From Pontibacter amylolyticus (GTDB taxonomy: Bacteria > Bacteroidota > Bacteroidia > Cytophagales > Hymenobacteraceae), in contig NZ_BMFP01000001.1 in the NCBI RefSeq assembly GCF_014638845.1, positions 333,337-397,336 on the forward strand: a stretch of DNA of 64,000 nt. The letters run 5' to 3'. The notes beneath the pieces were generated by a model that ran no database searches, had not been told where the DNA came from, and saw only the letters and a list, made by a program, of their open reading frames with translations. Made by a program: the position numbers and the translations under genes. This document shows, piece by piece, positions 47,578 through 55,223 of the stretch (position 1 is its first letter; each line of letters opens with the position of its first letter).

Positions 47578-48447
47578 ATGATACAAGATAATTTAAAAGG
47601 AACAGGTGTTGCTCTGGTGACCCCTTTCGCCAGCAACCTGGACGTGGACTACGACGGCCTGCGCCAGCTGCTTGATTTCACCATAGCAGGTGGTGTGGAG
47701 TACCTGGTGGTGAACGGCACCACGGGTGAGTCCGTGACCACTACAACTGAAGAGAAAGCCGCGATCCTGGCTTTTGTGAAGCAGCACATGAACGGCCGCG
47801 TGCCGCTGGTATACGGTCTGGGTGGCAACAACACACGGGAGGTGCTCGACGCGATCCAGAAAACGGACCTGGAAGGTATAGCCGCCGTGCTATCGGTGAG
47901 CCCCTACTACAACAAGCCTTCGCAGCAGGGCATCATCCAGCATTATACCCAGATTGCCGACGCCTGCCCCGTGCCGGTGATCCTCTACAACGTACCGGGC
48001 CGCACGGGCAGCAACATGGCCCCGGAGACAACGGTAAGGCTGGCAGCTCATAAAAACATTGTGGGCATCAAGGAAGCTTCCGGCAACCTGGAACAGTGCA
48101 TGCACATTGCCAAACACAAGCCAGCCGACTTCCTGCTGATCAGCGGCGACGACATGCTCACCCTCCCGATGCTCACCTTTGGTGCCGTGGGCGTGATCTC
48201 CGTGCTGGCCAACGCCTTCCCTGAGAAATTCAGCAATATGGTCCGCCTGGGCTTATCGAATCAGTTCAAAGAGGCGACTGATCTGCTGTTCGACTTTGTG
48301 GACATCAACCCGATGATGTATGAAGAAGGCAACCCAGTGGGCGTAAAGGCATTGCTGGAACGCTTTGGCGTATGCGGCGGCGCGGTGCGTCTCCCGCTGG
48401 TGGAGGCCTCTGCCGGTCTCAAAGACAGACTTTACAAGCAACTGTAG
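47578..48447 (+). CDS. dapA: 4-hydroxy-tetrahydrodipicolinate synthase
   Basis: The 289-residue enzyme condenses pyruvate and aspartate semialdehyde, the first lysine/diaminopimelate-specific step. The Schiff-base Lys165 lies in GIKEASGNL, with the substrate-binding GTTGES near the start and the catalytic Tyr segment ILYNVPGRTG. It is monocistronic, preceded by the long palindrome and followed by a terminator at 48476-48512. Confidence 0.97.
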   Translation: MIQDNLKGTGVALVTPFASNLDVDYDGLRQLLDFTIAGGVEYLVVNGTTGESVTTTTEEKAAILAFVKQHMNGRVPLVYGLGGNNTREVLDAIQKTDLEGIAAVLSVSPYYNKPSQQGIIQHYTQIADACPVPVILYNVPGRTGSNMAPETTVRLAAHKNIVGIKEASGNLEQCMHIAKHKPADFLLISGDDMLTLPMLTFGAVGVISVLANAFPEKFSNMVRLGLSNQFKEATDLLFDFVDINPMMYEEGNPVGVKALLERFGVCGGAVRLPLVEASAGLKDRLYKQL

Positions 48448-48475
48448 TTAGCTGCGCAAGGTATAGCAAACAGAG

Positions 48476-48512
48476 CAGGAAGGTTGGCGAAGGTCAGCCT
48501 TCCTGTTTTTTT
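48476..48512 (+). terminator. terminator of dapA
   Basis: The stem CAGGAAGG(TT)/(AG)CCTTCCTG is followed by TTTTTTTTG. Its T-run overlaps the -33 box of the next promoter. Confidence 0.85.
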
Positions 48513-48542
48513 GTTCCGCCAAAGATATTTTCGCTATATTCG
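48510..48542 (+). promoter_or_regulatory. promoter of lipoprotein gene at 48571
   Basis: TTTG (48510-48513) and TATATTCG (48535-48542) are separated by 21 bases; the ATG is 28 bases beyond. Confidence 0.6.
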
Positions 48543-48570
48543 TTTTCTTCTATCCTAATACTTTACCACC

Positions 48571-49464
48571 ATGCGTATACCTGCGATCCTGTTTTTAGCA
48601 CTGAGCATGACGGCCTGCAATAACTCCCCGGACCAGTCGCAGGCCGATAAAACGGACCATACGCATCTGTTGGAAACCGACTCCAGTCTGGTGCAGGCGA
48701 CCGACTCGGCCGCCCTGCCTCCAGACGACGAGCTGCAACACTATGCCCCCGACACGACCGATTTGAGCCCGGAGCCCAACACGGCAGCCAAGATCATGAT
48801 CGAGGGACGCTTTCATAAGCATGAGGTATGGCAGGGTGCGGAGCGAAAGCCCTGGATGGCGCTTGTGCAGGACGACAGCGTTTTCCGGCTGCAGCCCAGC
48901 CACCTGCAGGTCACTACTTTTTTCGATCCGGTTTATGACAAGGGCCGTCAGGTTCGCTCAGGTCGAGAAGTGCGCGGCGAATTGCCAAACACCCTCCTCT
49001 TTGTATCAGGTATAGCCAAACTGCAGGCCAGTGAAGTGGACACGGTGGGCTACCCGGATCAGGTCATCTTGCCGAATACATCCATCGACCTCAGGTATAA
49101 AGGCAAGACCTATACCCTGGCGGCCAGCGGCGACAGCATACAGCAGGAAGGATCGGAGTCCTACTCGGTGCAAAACTACAAGTGGACGGTGTCGGGCACC
49201 AAGAACGGACGCAGGATTTCGCAGGAACTGGCTTCTGACGAAAACTTCGAGAGTGCTATCTACGTCCTCCTCTGGGTCGGCGACCTCGACCGCGATGGTA
49301 TACCTGATCTGCTGGCCGATCTGTCCAACCACTTCAATACCTCCAAAGTCACGCTATTCCTGTCCTCACTCGCCGAAAAGGGTAAACTCTACAAGAAAGT
49401 GGCCGATTTTAAAACAGAAGCCTACCCCGAAATCGCCAGCCCTGACAGCCTGGCAAAACCATAA
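48571..49464 (+). CDS. hypothetical lipoprotein
   Basis: The 297-residue protein has a lipoprotein signal with Cys16 in SMTACNN. A polar, Asp/Ser/Thr-rich stretch (about 17-75) tethers a folded part. Near residues 242-256 a DLDRDGIPDLLAD motif resembles an EF-hand/dockerin-like calcium loop as seen in VCBS/FG-GAP proteins. No family name can be given. It is probably exposed in the periplasm or on the outer membrane. The next gene starts 42 bases later. Confidence 0.75.
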   Translation: MRIPAILFLALSMTACNNSPDQSQADKTDHTHLLETDSSLVQATDSAALPPDDELQHYAPDTTDLSPEPNTAAKIMIEGRFHKHEVWQGAERKPWMALVQDDSVFRLQPSHLQVTTFFDPVYDKGRQVRSGREVRGELPNTLLFVSGIAKLQASEVDTVGYPDQVILPNTSIDLRYKGKTYTLAASGDSIQQEGSESYSVQNYKWTVSGTKNGRRISQELASDENFESAIYVLLWVGDLDRDGIPDLLADLSNHFNTSKVTLFLSSLAEKGKLYKKVADFKTEAYPEIASPDSLAKP

Positions 49465-49506
49465 ACTTGCCCGAGCGTTATATACCTGCAAACGCAAGGT
49501 ATAGCC

Positions 49507-50010
49507 GTGAAAAAACACAGGGGTGAACTCGAAATAGACGAGGATATTAAACTGGAAAGCGCCAACTGGAAAGTCCAGCGGGTAGCCTGGGTCCTGATGG
49601 TCTTCGTTGTGATGGCCGCTTTGCTGGGTTTTACCGGCAACGGTGGCATTGGCAACCTGCAGCGATTAAAAGCCGGCAGCAGTGCCGATGGGCTTGAGAT
49701 TGAATATGAAAGGTTCCTGAGGCGCGGCGCCCCGGCCGAAATCAAAGTAAAGTTGGCCCCCTCCCCCGGCGACTCCCTCACGAACCTGCGCCTCAACAAA
49801 GATTTTTACGAGAAACTCCATGTGGAAAGGATTCTTCCTGAACCTTCAGAGCAATTCACCCACGAGCAGGGCATTACGTATCGATTTGCTTCCGCCAAAC
49901 AGCCGTTTTTAGTTATCTTCTACGTGAAGCCTGATGGCATGGGCTCCCTGCCTTTGCAATTCTCCACTTCCGGAAAAGCTGTTAACATCACACCCTTCAT
50001 ATACCCTTAA
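49507..50010 (+). CDS. hypothetical single-pass membrane protein
   Basis: The 167-residue protein uses a GTG start. One hydrophobic segment (about 26-44) follows a charged N-terminus, leaving a soluble beta-rich part outside. The family is unknown to me. The DUF421 gene begins nine bases after its stop, so they are co-transcribed. This pairing, with the SPFYVKPD-type soluble domain, suggests a partner of the DUF421 protein, but that is inference. Confidence 0.7.
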   Translation: MKKHRGELEIDEDIKLESANWKVQRVAWVLMVFVVMAALLGFTGNGGIGNLQRLKAGSSADGLEIEYERFLRRGAPAEIKVKLAPSPGDSLTNLRLNKDFYEKLHVERILPEPSEQFTHEQGITYRFASAKQPFLVIFYVKPDGMGSLPLQFSTSGKAVNITPFIYP

Positions 50011-50019
50011 GCCTACGCT

Positions 50020-50466
50020 ATGGAAACCGTTATCAGAGGATTGCTCCTGTATGTGTTCCTGATGATTATTTTCAGGGTAAGCGGCAAAAGAACCCTGTAC
50101 GAGGCCACGGTGTTCGACTTTGTGCTCCTGCTAATCATTGCTGAAACGGCGGAGCAGGCACTCGGTGGCGAGGATAAGTCTGTAACCAATAGTTTTTTGC
50201 TGATCATTACGCTTTTGCTGGCCGACATCAGTCTCTCGCTTCTCAAGCAGAAGTTCAAGTACTTTGGCAAGGTGCTGGACGGGGTGCCGGTCATCATACT
50301 GGACGATGGCAAGCTGCTGCACGACCGGCTGAAGAAAGTGCGGGTAGATGAAGCGGACATCATGGAATCGGCCCGGGCAATGCAGGGCCTGGAGCGGCTC
50401 GACCAGATCAAGTACGCCATTCTGGAAAAAGACGGTAAGATCACGATCATTCCAAAAGAACAGTAG
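50020..50466 (+). CDS. DUF421 (YetF-like) membrane protein
   Basis: The 148-residue protein has two to three membrane segments (about 7-75) and a soluble C-terminal beta part starting at KYFGKVLDGVPVIILDDGKL, as in YetF/DUF421 proteins. It is shorter than many family members (about 200 or more residues), with a trimmed C-terminus. Some homologs have been linked to spore or stress functions in Bacillus. It forms an operon with the upstream membrane protein and is followed by a short hairpin made of heptamer arms. Confidence 0.85.
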   Translation: METVIRGLLLYVFLMIIFRVSGKRTLYEATVFDFVLLLIIAETAEQALGGEDKSVTNSFLLIITLLLADISLSLLKQKFKYFGKVLDGVPVIILDDGKLLHDRLKKVRVDEADIMESARAMQGLERLDQIKYAILEKDGKITIIPKEQ

Positions 50467-50482
50467 CGGAAGGAAATAAAAA

Positions 50483-50510
50483 AAGGTATAGCTTTTTCAG
50501 GCTATACCTT
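50483..50510 (+). terminator. hairpin made of heptamer arms
   Basis: AAGGTATAGC and its complement GCTATACCTT form a 10-bp stem around the loop TTTTTCAG. A further GCTATACCT follows. There is no T-run after the stem, so termination strength is doubtful. Confidence 0.4.
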
Positions 50511-50547
50511 GCTATACCTACTGGTATACGGCATGTAAGGTGAATGC

Positions 50548-51093
50548 TTAATTATCGGTCAGCGCATACCTGGCCTCCACTTCTTTTTTGATATTATCGA
50601 GCCCGTCCTCAAATTCCTCCCCCACGGTACTGTCAATCAGTAAGCCTGAAAATTTCCGGATAGGATTGTCGCCTATGTACTGGTCAAAATGCCAGGTCAA
50701 CTTCGTTCCCTCTTCTGTCTCCTCCAGTACGAATGTGCTGTTTGCCTTATCGTTTTTCTCAAATTCGAGGTTAGTGACAACCCGCCTTGGTGGCTCAACT
50801 TCTACAATCGTCACCACACCCTGTCCGATACTCCGCCGCTGGCTCGTCCAGTTGTAGCGCGCCCCTTCGGCCGTGCCGGCATAGCTGACCGCCTCAGTGG
50901 GGTCAACGTGATGTCCAGGCAGCCAGTTGGGCCAGTTGCGCAAATCGCTGAGCTGCTCGAAGGCCACTTCAGCAGGGGCATTGATGATGATATCGCGTTG
51001 CAAATGGATCTGACGGGGCAGGCTAATGGAAATAACGCCCAAAATGGCGATTAACGTGGCGGCTCCAAGCAGTAAAGATTTTAATACATGCAT
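50548..51093 (-). CDS. SRPBCC family protein
   Basis: The 181-residue protein starts with a membrane anchor or signal (LLLGAATLIAILGVISISL) and continues with a START/Bet v 1-like fold: INAPAEVAFEQLSDLRNWPNW, and a C-terminal TKLTWHFDQYIG with a final helix. SRPBCC domains bind hydrophobic ligands or act as polyketide cyclase-like enzymes, and the ligand is unknown here. It is monocistronic, converging with the DUF421 gene. Confidence 0.88.
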   Translation of the reverse strand: MHVLKSLLLGAATLIAILGVISISLPRQIHLQRDIIINAPAEVAFEQLSDLRNWPNWLPGHHVDPTEAVSYAGTAEGARYNWTSQRRSIGQGVVTIVEVEPPRRVVTNLEFEKNDKANSTFVLEETEEGTKLTWHFDQYIGDNPIRKFSGLLIDSTVGEEFEDGLDNIKKEVEARYALTDN

Positions 51094-51172
51094 ATAAGTT
51101 TATAGTAAACGTAAATTCTTATCAATCCAAATTAATTTAATACAATTTTCAAAATGTCGTAAGAAATGAAAA

Positions 51173-51200
51173 AAACCACAGCTGTTACGCTGTGGCCTTT
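51173..51200 (-). terminator. terminator of the disordered-protein genes
   Basis: The stem CCACAGC/GCTGTGG with loop TGTTAC is followed on the minus strand by TTTTTTT. It lies about 100 bases beyond the gene at 51297. Confidence 0.8.
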
Positions 51201-51296
51201 CTCAGATGGAAATTCAATACTAATGTATAGTGACTTATACGCAATAGTTAAAAAAAGTATACAAGCGCGTAATACCATTTCACCGGGCCGTTTTCA

Positions 51297-51827
51297 TTAG
51301 TACCTGCCGCTTTGGTCAGACGAGCCGTAGTGGTCATCGCCGAAGTCTCTGAACTCATCGGCTGTGCCGTAAGAAGCGTCGTGGCGGTAGCCATGGTTAC
51401 CCCGGCTGTCGAAGTTACGGTACAGGTCACCTTCCTCCGGATTGTCGTAATTTGGATTATACCCTGAACTATAGCGGTAGCGGGTGCGTTCGAAGCTGTC
51501 TGGGTTGTAGAATTGCGGATTGCCCCGGCTTACCCTTCCCAGATCATTTTCGGAACCGTGCGGCAAACCGTACTCTTCATGTCGCGGCACACCACTGTAG
51601 TTGTTGGTTTCATAGGTGGTGTTGTAGTAATCCTCCATGTCGCCGCGGTAGTTACCTTCGGGCATGCGTGCGTTCCCGTACGTGGCGCGGTACTGCCGGC
51701 CTGCCCCTTGGTCCTCGGGTCTTCTCCCCCAGTCTTGGCGCTCCTCGCGGTAGTACTGCTGACGCGGATATCCCTGTTCGTACTGCCGATTGAAGTCATC
51801 GTATTGCTGATCTCTGTAATCTCTCAT
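51297..51827 (-). CDS. Tyr/Arg/Asp-rich disordered protein 1
   Basis: The 176-residue protein is almost wholly polar: rich in Tyr, Arg, Asp, Asn, Gly and Gln, with no Cys, Lys or Ile and one Trp. It has no signal peptide or membrane segment and shows only scattered Y-R/D-Y pairs instead of a defined repeat. Prediction by composition is intrinsic disorder, with Tyr/Arg side chains as possible sticky contacts. It follows disordered protein 2 by 63 bases on the same strand. I know no named family; a stress or desiccation role is a guess. Confidence 0.8.
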   Translation of the reverse strand: MRDYRDQQYDDFNRQYEQGYPRQQYYREERQDWGRRPEDQGAGRQYRATYGNARMPEGNYRGDMEDYYNTTYETNNYSGVPRHEEYGLPHGSENDLGRVSRGNPQFYNPDSFERTRYRYSSGYNPNYDNPEEGDLYRNFDSRGNHGYRHDASYGTADEFRDFGDDHYGSSDQSGRY

Positions 51828-51890
51828 GGTTATATCTTTTAAATGACAGCCGCAGAAGAGTGCTCTCCTGCGGCTGCATGATTCTACAAA

Positions 51891-52577
51891 TTAGTGTCGG
51901 TTGTGTCGGTCTTCAGAGCGGCGGCGCGGGCGGTTCTCCTGTGCCCAGCGGCTAAGGTTGCTGTAATGGCTGTCCTCACCAAAGTGGTCGCGGCCCTCGG
52001 TGTGGTTACGCCCGGCAAAGCCCCCGCTGTAATCGTTGTCATAGGCCGGATTGTTCATCTCGTAGCGGCGGTAAGATTCGTAGTCGCCTATGGAGGAGTG
52101 CCCCTGGAAGCCCTGGTCTCCTCGTTTTTTTCGGCGGCTTAGGTCATGCCCGAATGACTCGTCGTACTGGGCAGAGCGTGTCCACGAGTTGCCCGGCCGA
52201 CGCAGGTCGTCATAGTCGCGGTTGCTGTAGTCGGCCTGCGGATCGTAGTGTCTATCTGAGTTGTAGTCGTCGTTTGGCACATAGCTCATGCCATAGGGGT
52301 TGTCGTTTCGTCTGCGTCTGTTCGAAGCATAATCTTCGCCGCTGTACTGTGCCCCGCCCGGCTGAAAGCGGCCCTGCCGGGAGCCGTATTCGTGGTCAAT
52401 GTTGGTGTTGAAAGATCTAGTGTCATAGTAGTCGTCTTCCTGCGCACCGTAGCCGCTGTTGAAGCGCGAATCCACGGTGTAGTTGCCGCGGTCTGAGTTC
52501 TCGCCATGGTGGTGGCTGTGCGCCCAGCGCGGCTCCACGTTACGGTTTTCACGGTTTTCTTCTCGGTTGTGTCTCAT
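51891..52577 (-). CDS. Arg/Asp/Tyr/His-rich disordered protein 2
   Basis: The 228-residue protein has the same composition bias as its neighbour, with more Arg and His (WAHSHHHGENSDRG near the start), no Cys, and only two Lys and two Ile. Several G-Y/D-Y blocks can be seen but no strict repeat. It is predicted to be disordered and soluble. It starts 130 bases from the divergent gene for protein 3, so both may share a control region. Confidence 0.8.
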   Translation of the reverse strand: MRHNREENRENRNVEPRWAHSHHHGENSDRGNYTVDSRFNSGYGAQEDDYYDTRSFNTNIDHEYGSRQGRFQPGGAQYSGEDYASNRRRRNDNPYGMSYVPNDDYNSDRHYDPQADYSNRDYDDLRRPGNSWTRSAQYDESFGHDLSRRKKRGDQGFQGHSSIGDYESYRRYEMNNPAYDNDYSGGFAGRNHTEGRDHFGEDSHYSNLSRWAQENRPRRRSEDRHNRH

Positions 52578-52707
52578 AGCGTTGTGTTTTATTTCCTACA
52601 TAATCCAGCTACTGTTTACGGGCATGCCCCCGCTTTGGGTTAAAGACAAGCCTAAACTCCCACCCGGATTGTGCGTTTATAGAGGGTGTACCAATCAAGA
52701 TAAAACT

Positions 52708-53373
52708 ATGGACAGACATAATAATTGGCAGGACCGACGCGATGATCGCGCACACGACAACCGTCGTTTGGATGAATCACAGTACAGAGGCGCTTACCGC
52801 TTAGATGAAGACAGTCACTACACCACCTACAACCGATCCCGCCACGGTGATCTGGGAGAGAGAGACCGCAACCACGATAACCACGGAGGCGACTACGTAT
52901 ACCGCCGCAGCCGCAACCTGCAGGACAACGATGGCTATACCGAGCGCCAGTACCAGCAGAGCTACCGCGGCGGCAGTCCAGGCCAGCGAGATTACAACGA
53001 CTTCGGTGGCCGCTATGGAGGCAGTGCAGGCATGCGCGACAACCGCTCAGATTACGATGACCGCAGAGGAAGTTCACGCGGTGGAGACCAGCAATACGGT
53101 GATTATTACAGCCGCCGCACCTCGAGTAACTTCGACGCCGACTACCGCCCCGATCACTACCCACAGCGCCGTGGCGAGAACTACGGCAACATGGCCGGCT
53201 CCCTGAGCTATGGCTACGATGGTGGCTATAACTCCGATCCGGACTATAACCGCCGTTACAACCCCCTGACCGGTGAGTTGCGCCAACGCCAGGGTAGCTA
53301 CGAGCAGCGTCAGTCACGCCGCTATGGTCCACCGGACAGCACCGCCTCCAACCCGGATTATGACCGCTATTAA
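52708..53373 (+). CDS. Arg/Asp/Tyr-rich disordered protein 3
   Basis: The ATG at 52708 gives 221 residues; earlier in-frame codons would add an unrelated, hydrophobic N-terminus read through the opposite gene. The composition again lacks Cys, Lys and Ile and is dominated by Arg, Asp, Gly, Tyr and Asn. A central GGRYGGSAGMRDNRSDYDD part is Gly-rich. It is similar in style, not obviously in sequence, to proteins 1 and 2 on the other strand. The small hydrophilic gene at 53437 follows 63 bases downstream. Confidence 0.8.
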   Translation: MDRHNNWQDRRDDRAHDNRRLDESQYRGAYRLDEDSHYTTYNRSRHGDLGERDRNHDNHGGDYVYRRSRNLQDNDGYTERQYQQSYRGGSPGQRDYNDFGGRYGGSAGMRDNRSDYDDRRGSSRGGDQQYGDYYSRRTSSNFDADYRPDHYPQRRGENYGNMAGSLSYGYDGGYNSDPDYNRRYNPLTGELRQRQGSYEQRQSRRYGPPDSTASNPDYDRY

Positions 53374-53436
53374 GGTATAGCCTTAACCTTGGAAGCAATT
53401 CAGAGTACAACTTAAGACAACTAAAACAGATTGAAG

Positions 53437-53682
53437 ATGAACGCAGATAAGAATAAAGACCAGAACAAAGATCAAAACAAAAGCAAAATAAACGAAGGCA
53501 ACAAAGTGCCGAACATCCACCCAACCGCCAAAAAGGACACATCAGAGCAGATCGCACGCTCTGAGGAGAGTAACCAGGCCGGTCGTAGCATGGGCAACGA
53601 GCCACGCAGCGGCGGACGCCAGGGCGGTAAAAGTGTGGAAGACGGCGGACAGGATGTCGGCAGCAGTGCCGGTAGCCGCTAA
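53437..53682 (+). CDS. small hydrophilic protein
   Basis: From ATG 53437 the protein has 81 residues. Its start is a Lys/Asn/Asp/Gln array with a DQNK unit in tandem, and the C-terminal half is Gly/Ser-rich (RSGGRQGGKSVEDGGQD). It has no hydrophobic core at all, so it is likely disordered and hydrophilin-like. It follows disordered protein 3 by 63 bases and precedes a strong terminator, so it closes this stress-like cluster. Confidence 0.75.
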   Translation: MNADKNKDQNKDQNKSKINEGNKVPNIHPTAKKDTSEQIARSEESNQAGRSMGNEPRSGGRQGGKSVEDGGQDVGSSAGSR

Positions 53683-53700
53683 CATTTAAATAGATTTGCA

Positions 53701-53735
53701 AAAGGAAGGCCGGGGATGACCCGGCCTTCCTTTTT
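53701..53735 (+). terminator. terminator after hydrophilic protein gene
   Basis: A stem of about 14 bp (AAAGGAAGGCCGGG paired with CCCGGCCTTCCTTT) has the loop GATGA and is followed by TTTTT. Confidence 0.93.
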
Positions 53736-53762
53736 GATGCCTGCCCATATTTCGTATCTTTG
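53733..53762 (+). promoter_or_regulatory. promoter of FAD oxidoreductase operon
   Basis: TTTG (53733-53736) and a perfect TATCTTTG (53755-53762) are 18 bases apart. The expected start near 53770 excludes the upstream frame start and supports the ATG at 53829. Confidence 0.8.
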
Positions 53763-53828
53763 GCTATACCTGCTTTGCCATCACAAAGTATAACAGGTAT
53801 AGCCGTTTACCCGGCACAGGCTTTTTCA

Positions 53829-55208
53829 ATGGAGAAGATCAACTCACAGGAGCACTTAGTCATTATCGGCAACGGCATAGCGGGCGTTACCCTGACGCAG
53901 CGTGTGCGGCAAAGGAGCAAATGCCGCATTACCATGGTGTCGGCCGAGTCGCCGCTGCATTTTTCCCGCACCGCCCTCATGTACGTGTACATGGGCCACA
54001 TGCGCTTTCAGGACATTGTGCCTTATGCCGACTGGTACTGGCAGGAACAGCAGATCGAGCTGGTGCAAGACTATGTGGAGCGGGTAGAGACGCGTGATAA
54101 AAAGCTGGTGCTGCGCGATGGCGCTCCCCTGCACTACGATAAACTGGTGCTGGCCACCGGCTCCAGCGCCACCTACTACGACTGGCCCGGACAAACGCTG
54201 AAAGGTGTGCAGGGTCTTGTCTCGCTGCAGGATCTGGAACTGATGGAAGCCAACACGGCAGGTATACAACATGCGGTGATCGTAGGCGGAGGGCTGATCG
54301 GCGTGGAGATGGCCGAGATGCTTCGGAGTCGTGGTATAGCCGTGACCATGCTGATACGGGACAAACTGTACTGGCACAATGTGCTGCCCCAGCAAGAAGC
54401 CCGGCTCGTGACCGACCACATCCGACAGCACGGCATCGAACTGTTGCTGCAGGAAGAACTGCAGGAGATTCTGGCTGACGACACAGGTAAAGTACGCGGT
54501 ATCCGGACCCGCAGCGGCCATGAGCTGCCCTGCCAGTTTGTGGGCATCACTACCGGCGTAAAGCCGAACGTGGATTTTCTGAAAGGTTCAGGTATAGACC
54601 TCGACCGGGGTATCCTGGTAAACGAGTTTTTCGAAACCAACCAACCCCATGTATACGCTCTGAGCGACTGCGCCCAGTTCCGGAACCCCGCGCCGGGCCA
54701 GCCGATGCTGGAGCAGCTCTGGTATACGGGTCGTCTGCATGCCGAGGCGCTGGCTTCCACCCTGCTCGGCGATCGTCAGCCTTACGTGCGCGGGCCCTGG
54801 TTCAACTCGGCCAAGTTTTTCGACATCGAATACCAGACCTACGGCACCGTGCCTGCCCAATTTACGGAACAGCAGGAATCGCTCTACTGGCAGAACGAGG
54901 CGGCGAACAAGGCGATTCGCTTCCTCTATGAAAAGGATACAGCCAGACTGTTAGGTATAAATCTGCTCGGCGTTCGCTACCGCCACGACCTGTGTCACCA
55001 CTGGCTGCAGCAAGGCTATACCTTGCACGAGGCGATGCAGGAGCTGCCGGCCGTTAACTTCGATCCTGAGTTATTCCAGCACTACGAAGAAGAGCTCCTG
55101 CGCCAGTATTATACCCGTTTCCCGGACCAACCGCCTCCTGGTAGACACAGCAACTGGTGGGAGCTACGCAAGCGCTTCGGGCTGTTTTCTGATTCTACTT
55201 CCTGTTAA
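53829..55208 (+). CDS. FAD/NAD(P)-dependent oxidoreductase (NirB-like)
   Basis: From ATG 53829 the protein has 459 residues. An N-terminal FAD site (VIIGNGIAGVTL, ~10-21) and a second NAD site (VIVGGGLIGVEMAEML) identify the pyridine nucleotide-disulfide oxidoreductase fold, in the style of the FAD part of nitrite reductase NirB or rubredoxin reductase. No redox-active CxxxxC pair is visible. The extra C-terminal ~120 residues are less typical. It is followed 15 bases later by a membrane 4Fe-4S gene, so electrons probably pass between the NAD(P)H enzyme and a ferredoxin-like membrane partner. Confidence 0.88.
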   Translation: MEKINSQEHLVIIGNGIAGVTLTQRVRQRSKCRITMVSAESPLHFSRTALMYVYMGHMRFQDIVPYADWYWQEQQIELVQDYVERVETRDKKLVLRDGAPLHYDKLVLATGSSATYYDWPGQTLKGVQGLVSLQDLELMEANTAGIQHAVIVGGGLIGVEMAEMLRSRGIAVTMLIRDKLYWHNVLPQQEARLVTDHIRQHGIELLLQEELQEILADDTGKVRGIRTRSGHELPCQFVGITTGVKPNVDFLKGSGIDLDRGILVNEFFETNQPHVYALSDCAQFRNPAPGQPMLEQLWYTGRLHAEALASTLLGDRQPYVRGPWFNSAKFFDIEYQTYGTVPAQFTEQQESLYWQNEAANKAIRFLYEKDTARLLGINLLGVRYRHDLCHHWLQQGYTLHEAMQELPAVNFDPELFQHYEEELLRQYYTRFPDQPPPGRHSNWWELRKRFGLFSDSTSC

Positions 55209-55223
55209 TTACTGATCATAACG

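Noticed and set aside
52483-52707. N-terminal extension of disordered protein 3
   Set aside because: The extra residues are hydrophobic and overlap the divergent gene; the ATG at 52708 fits the composition and spacing.
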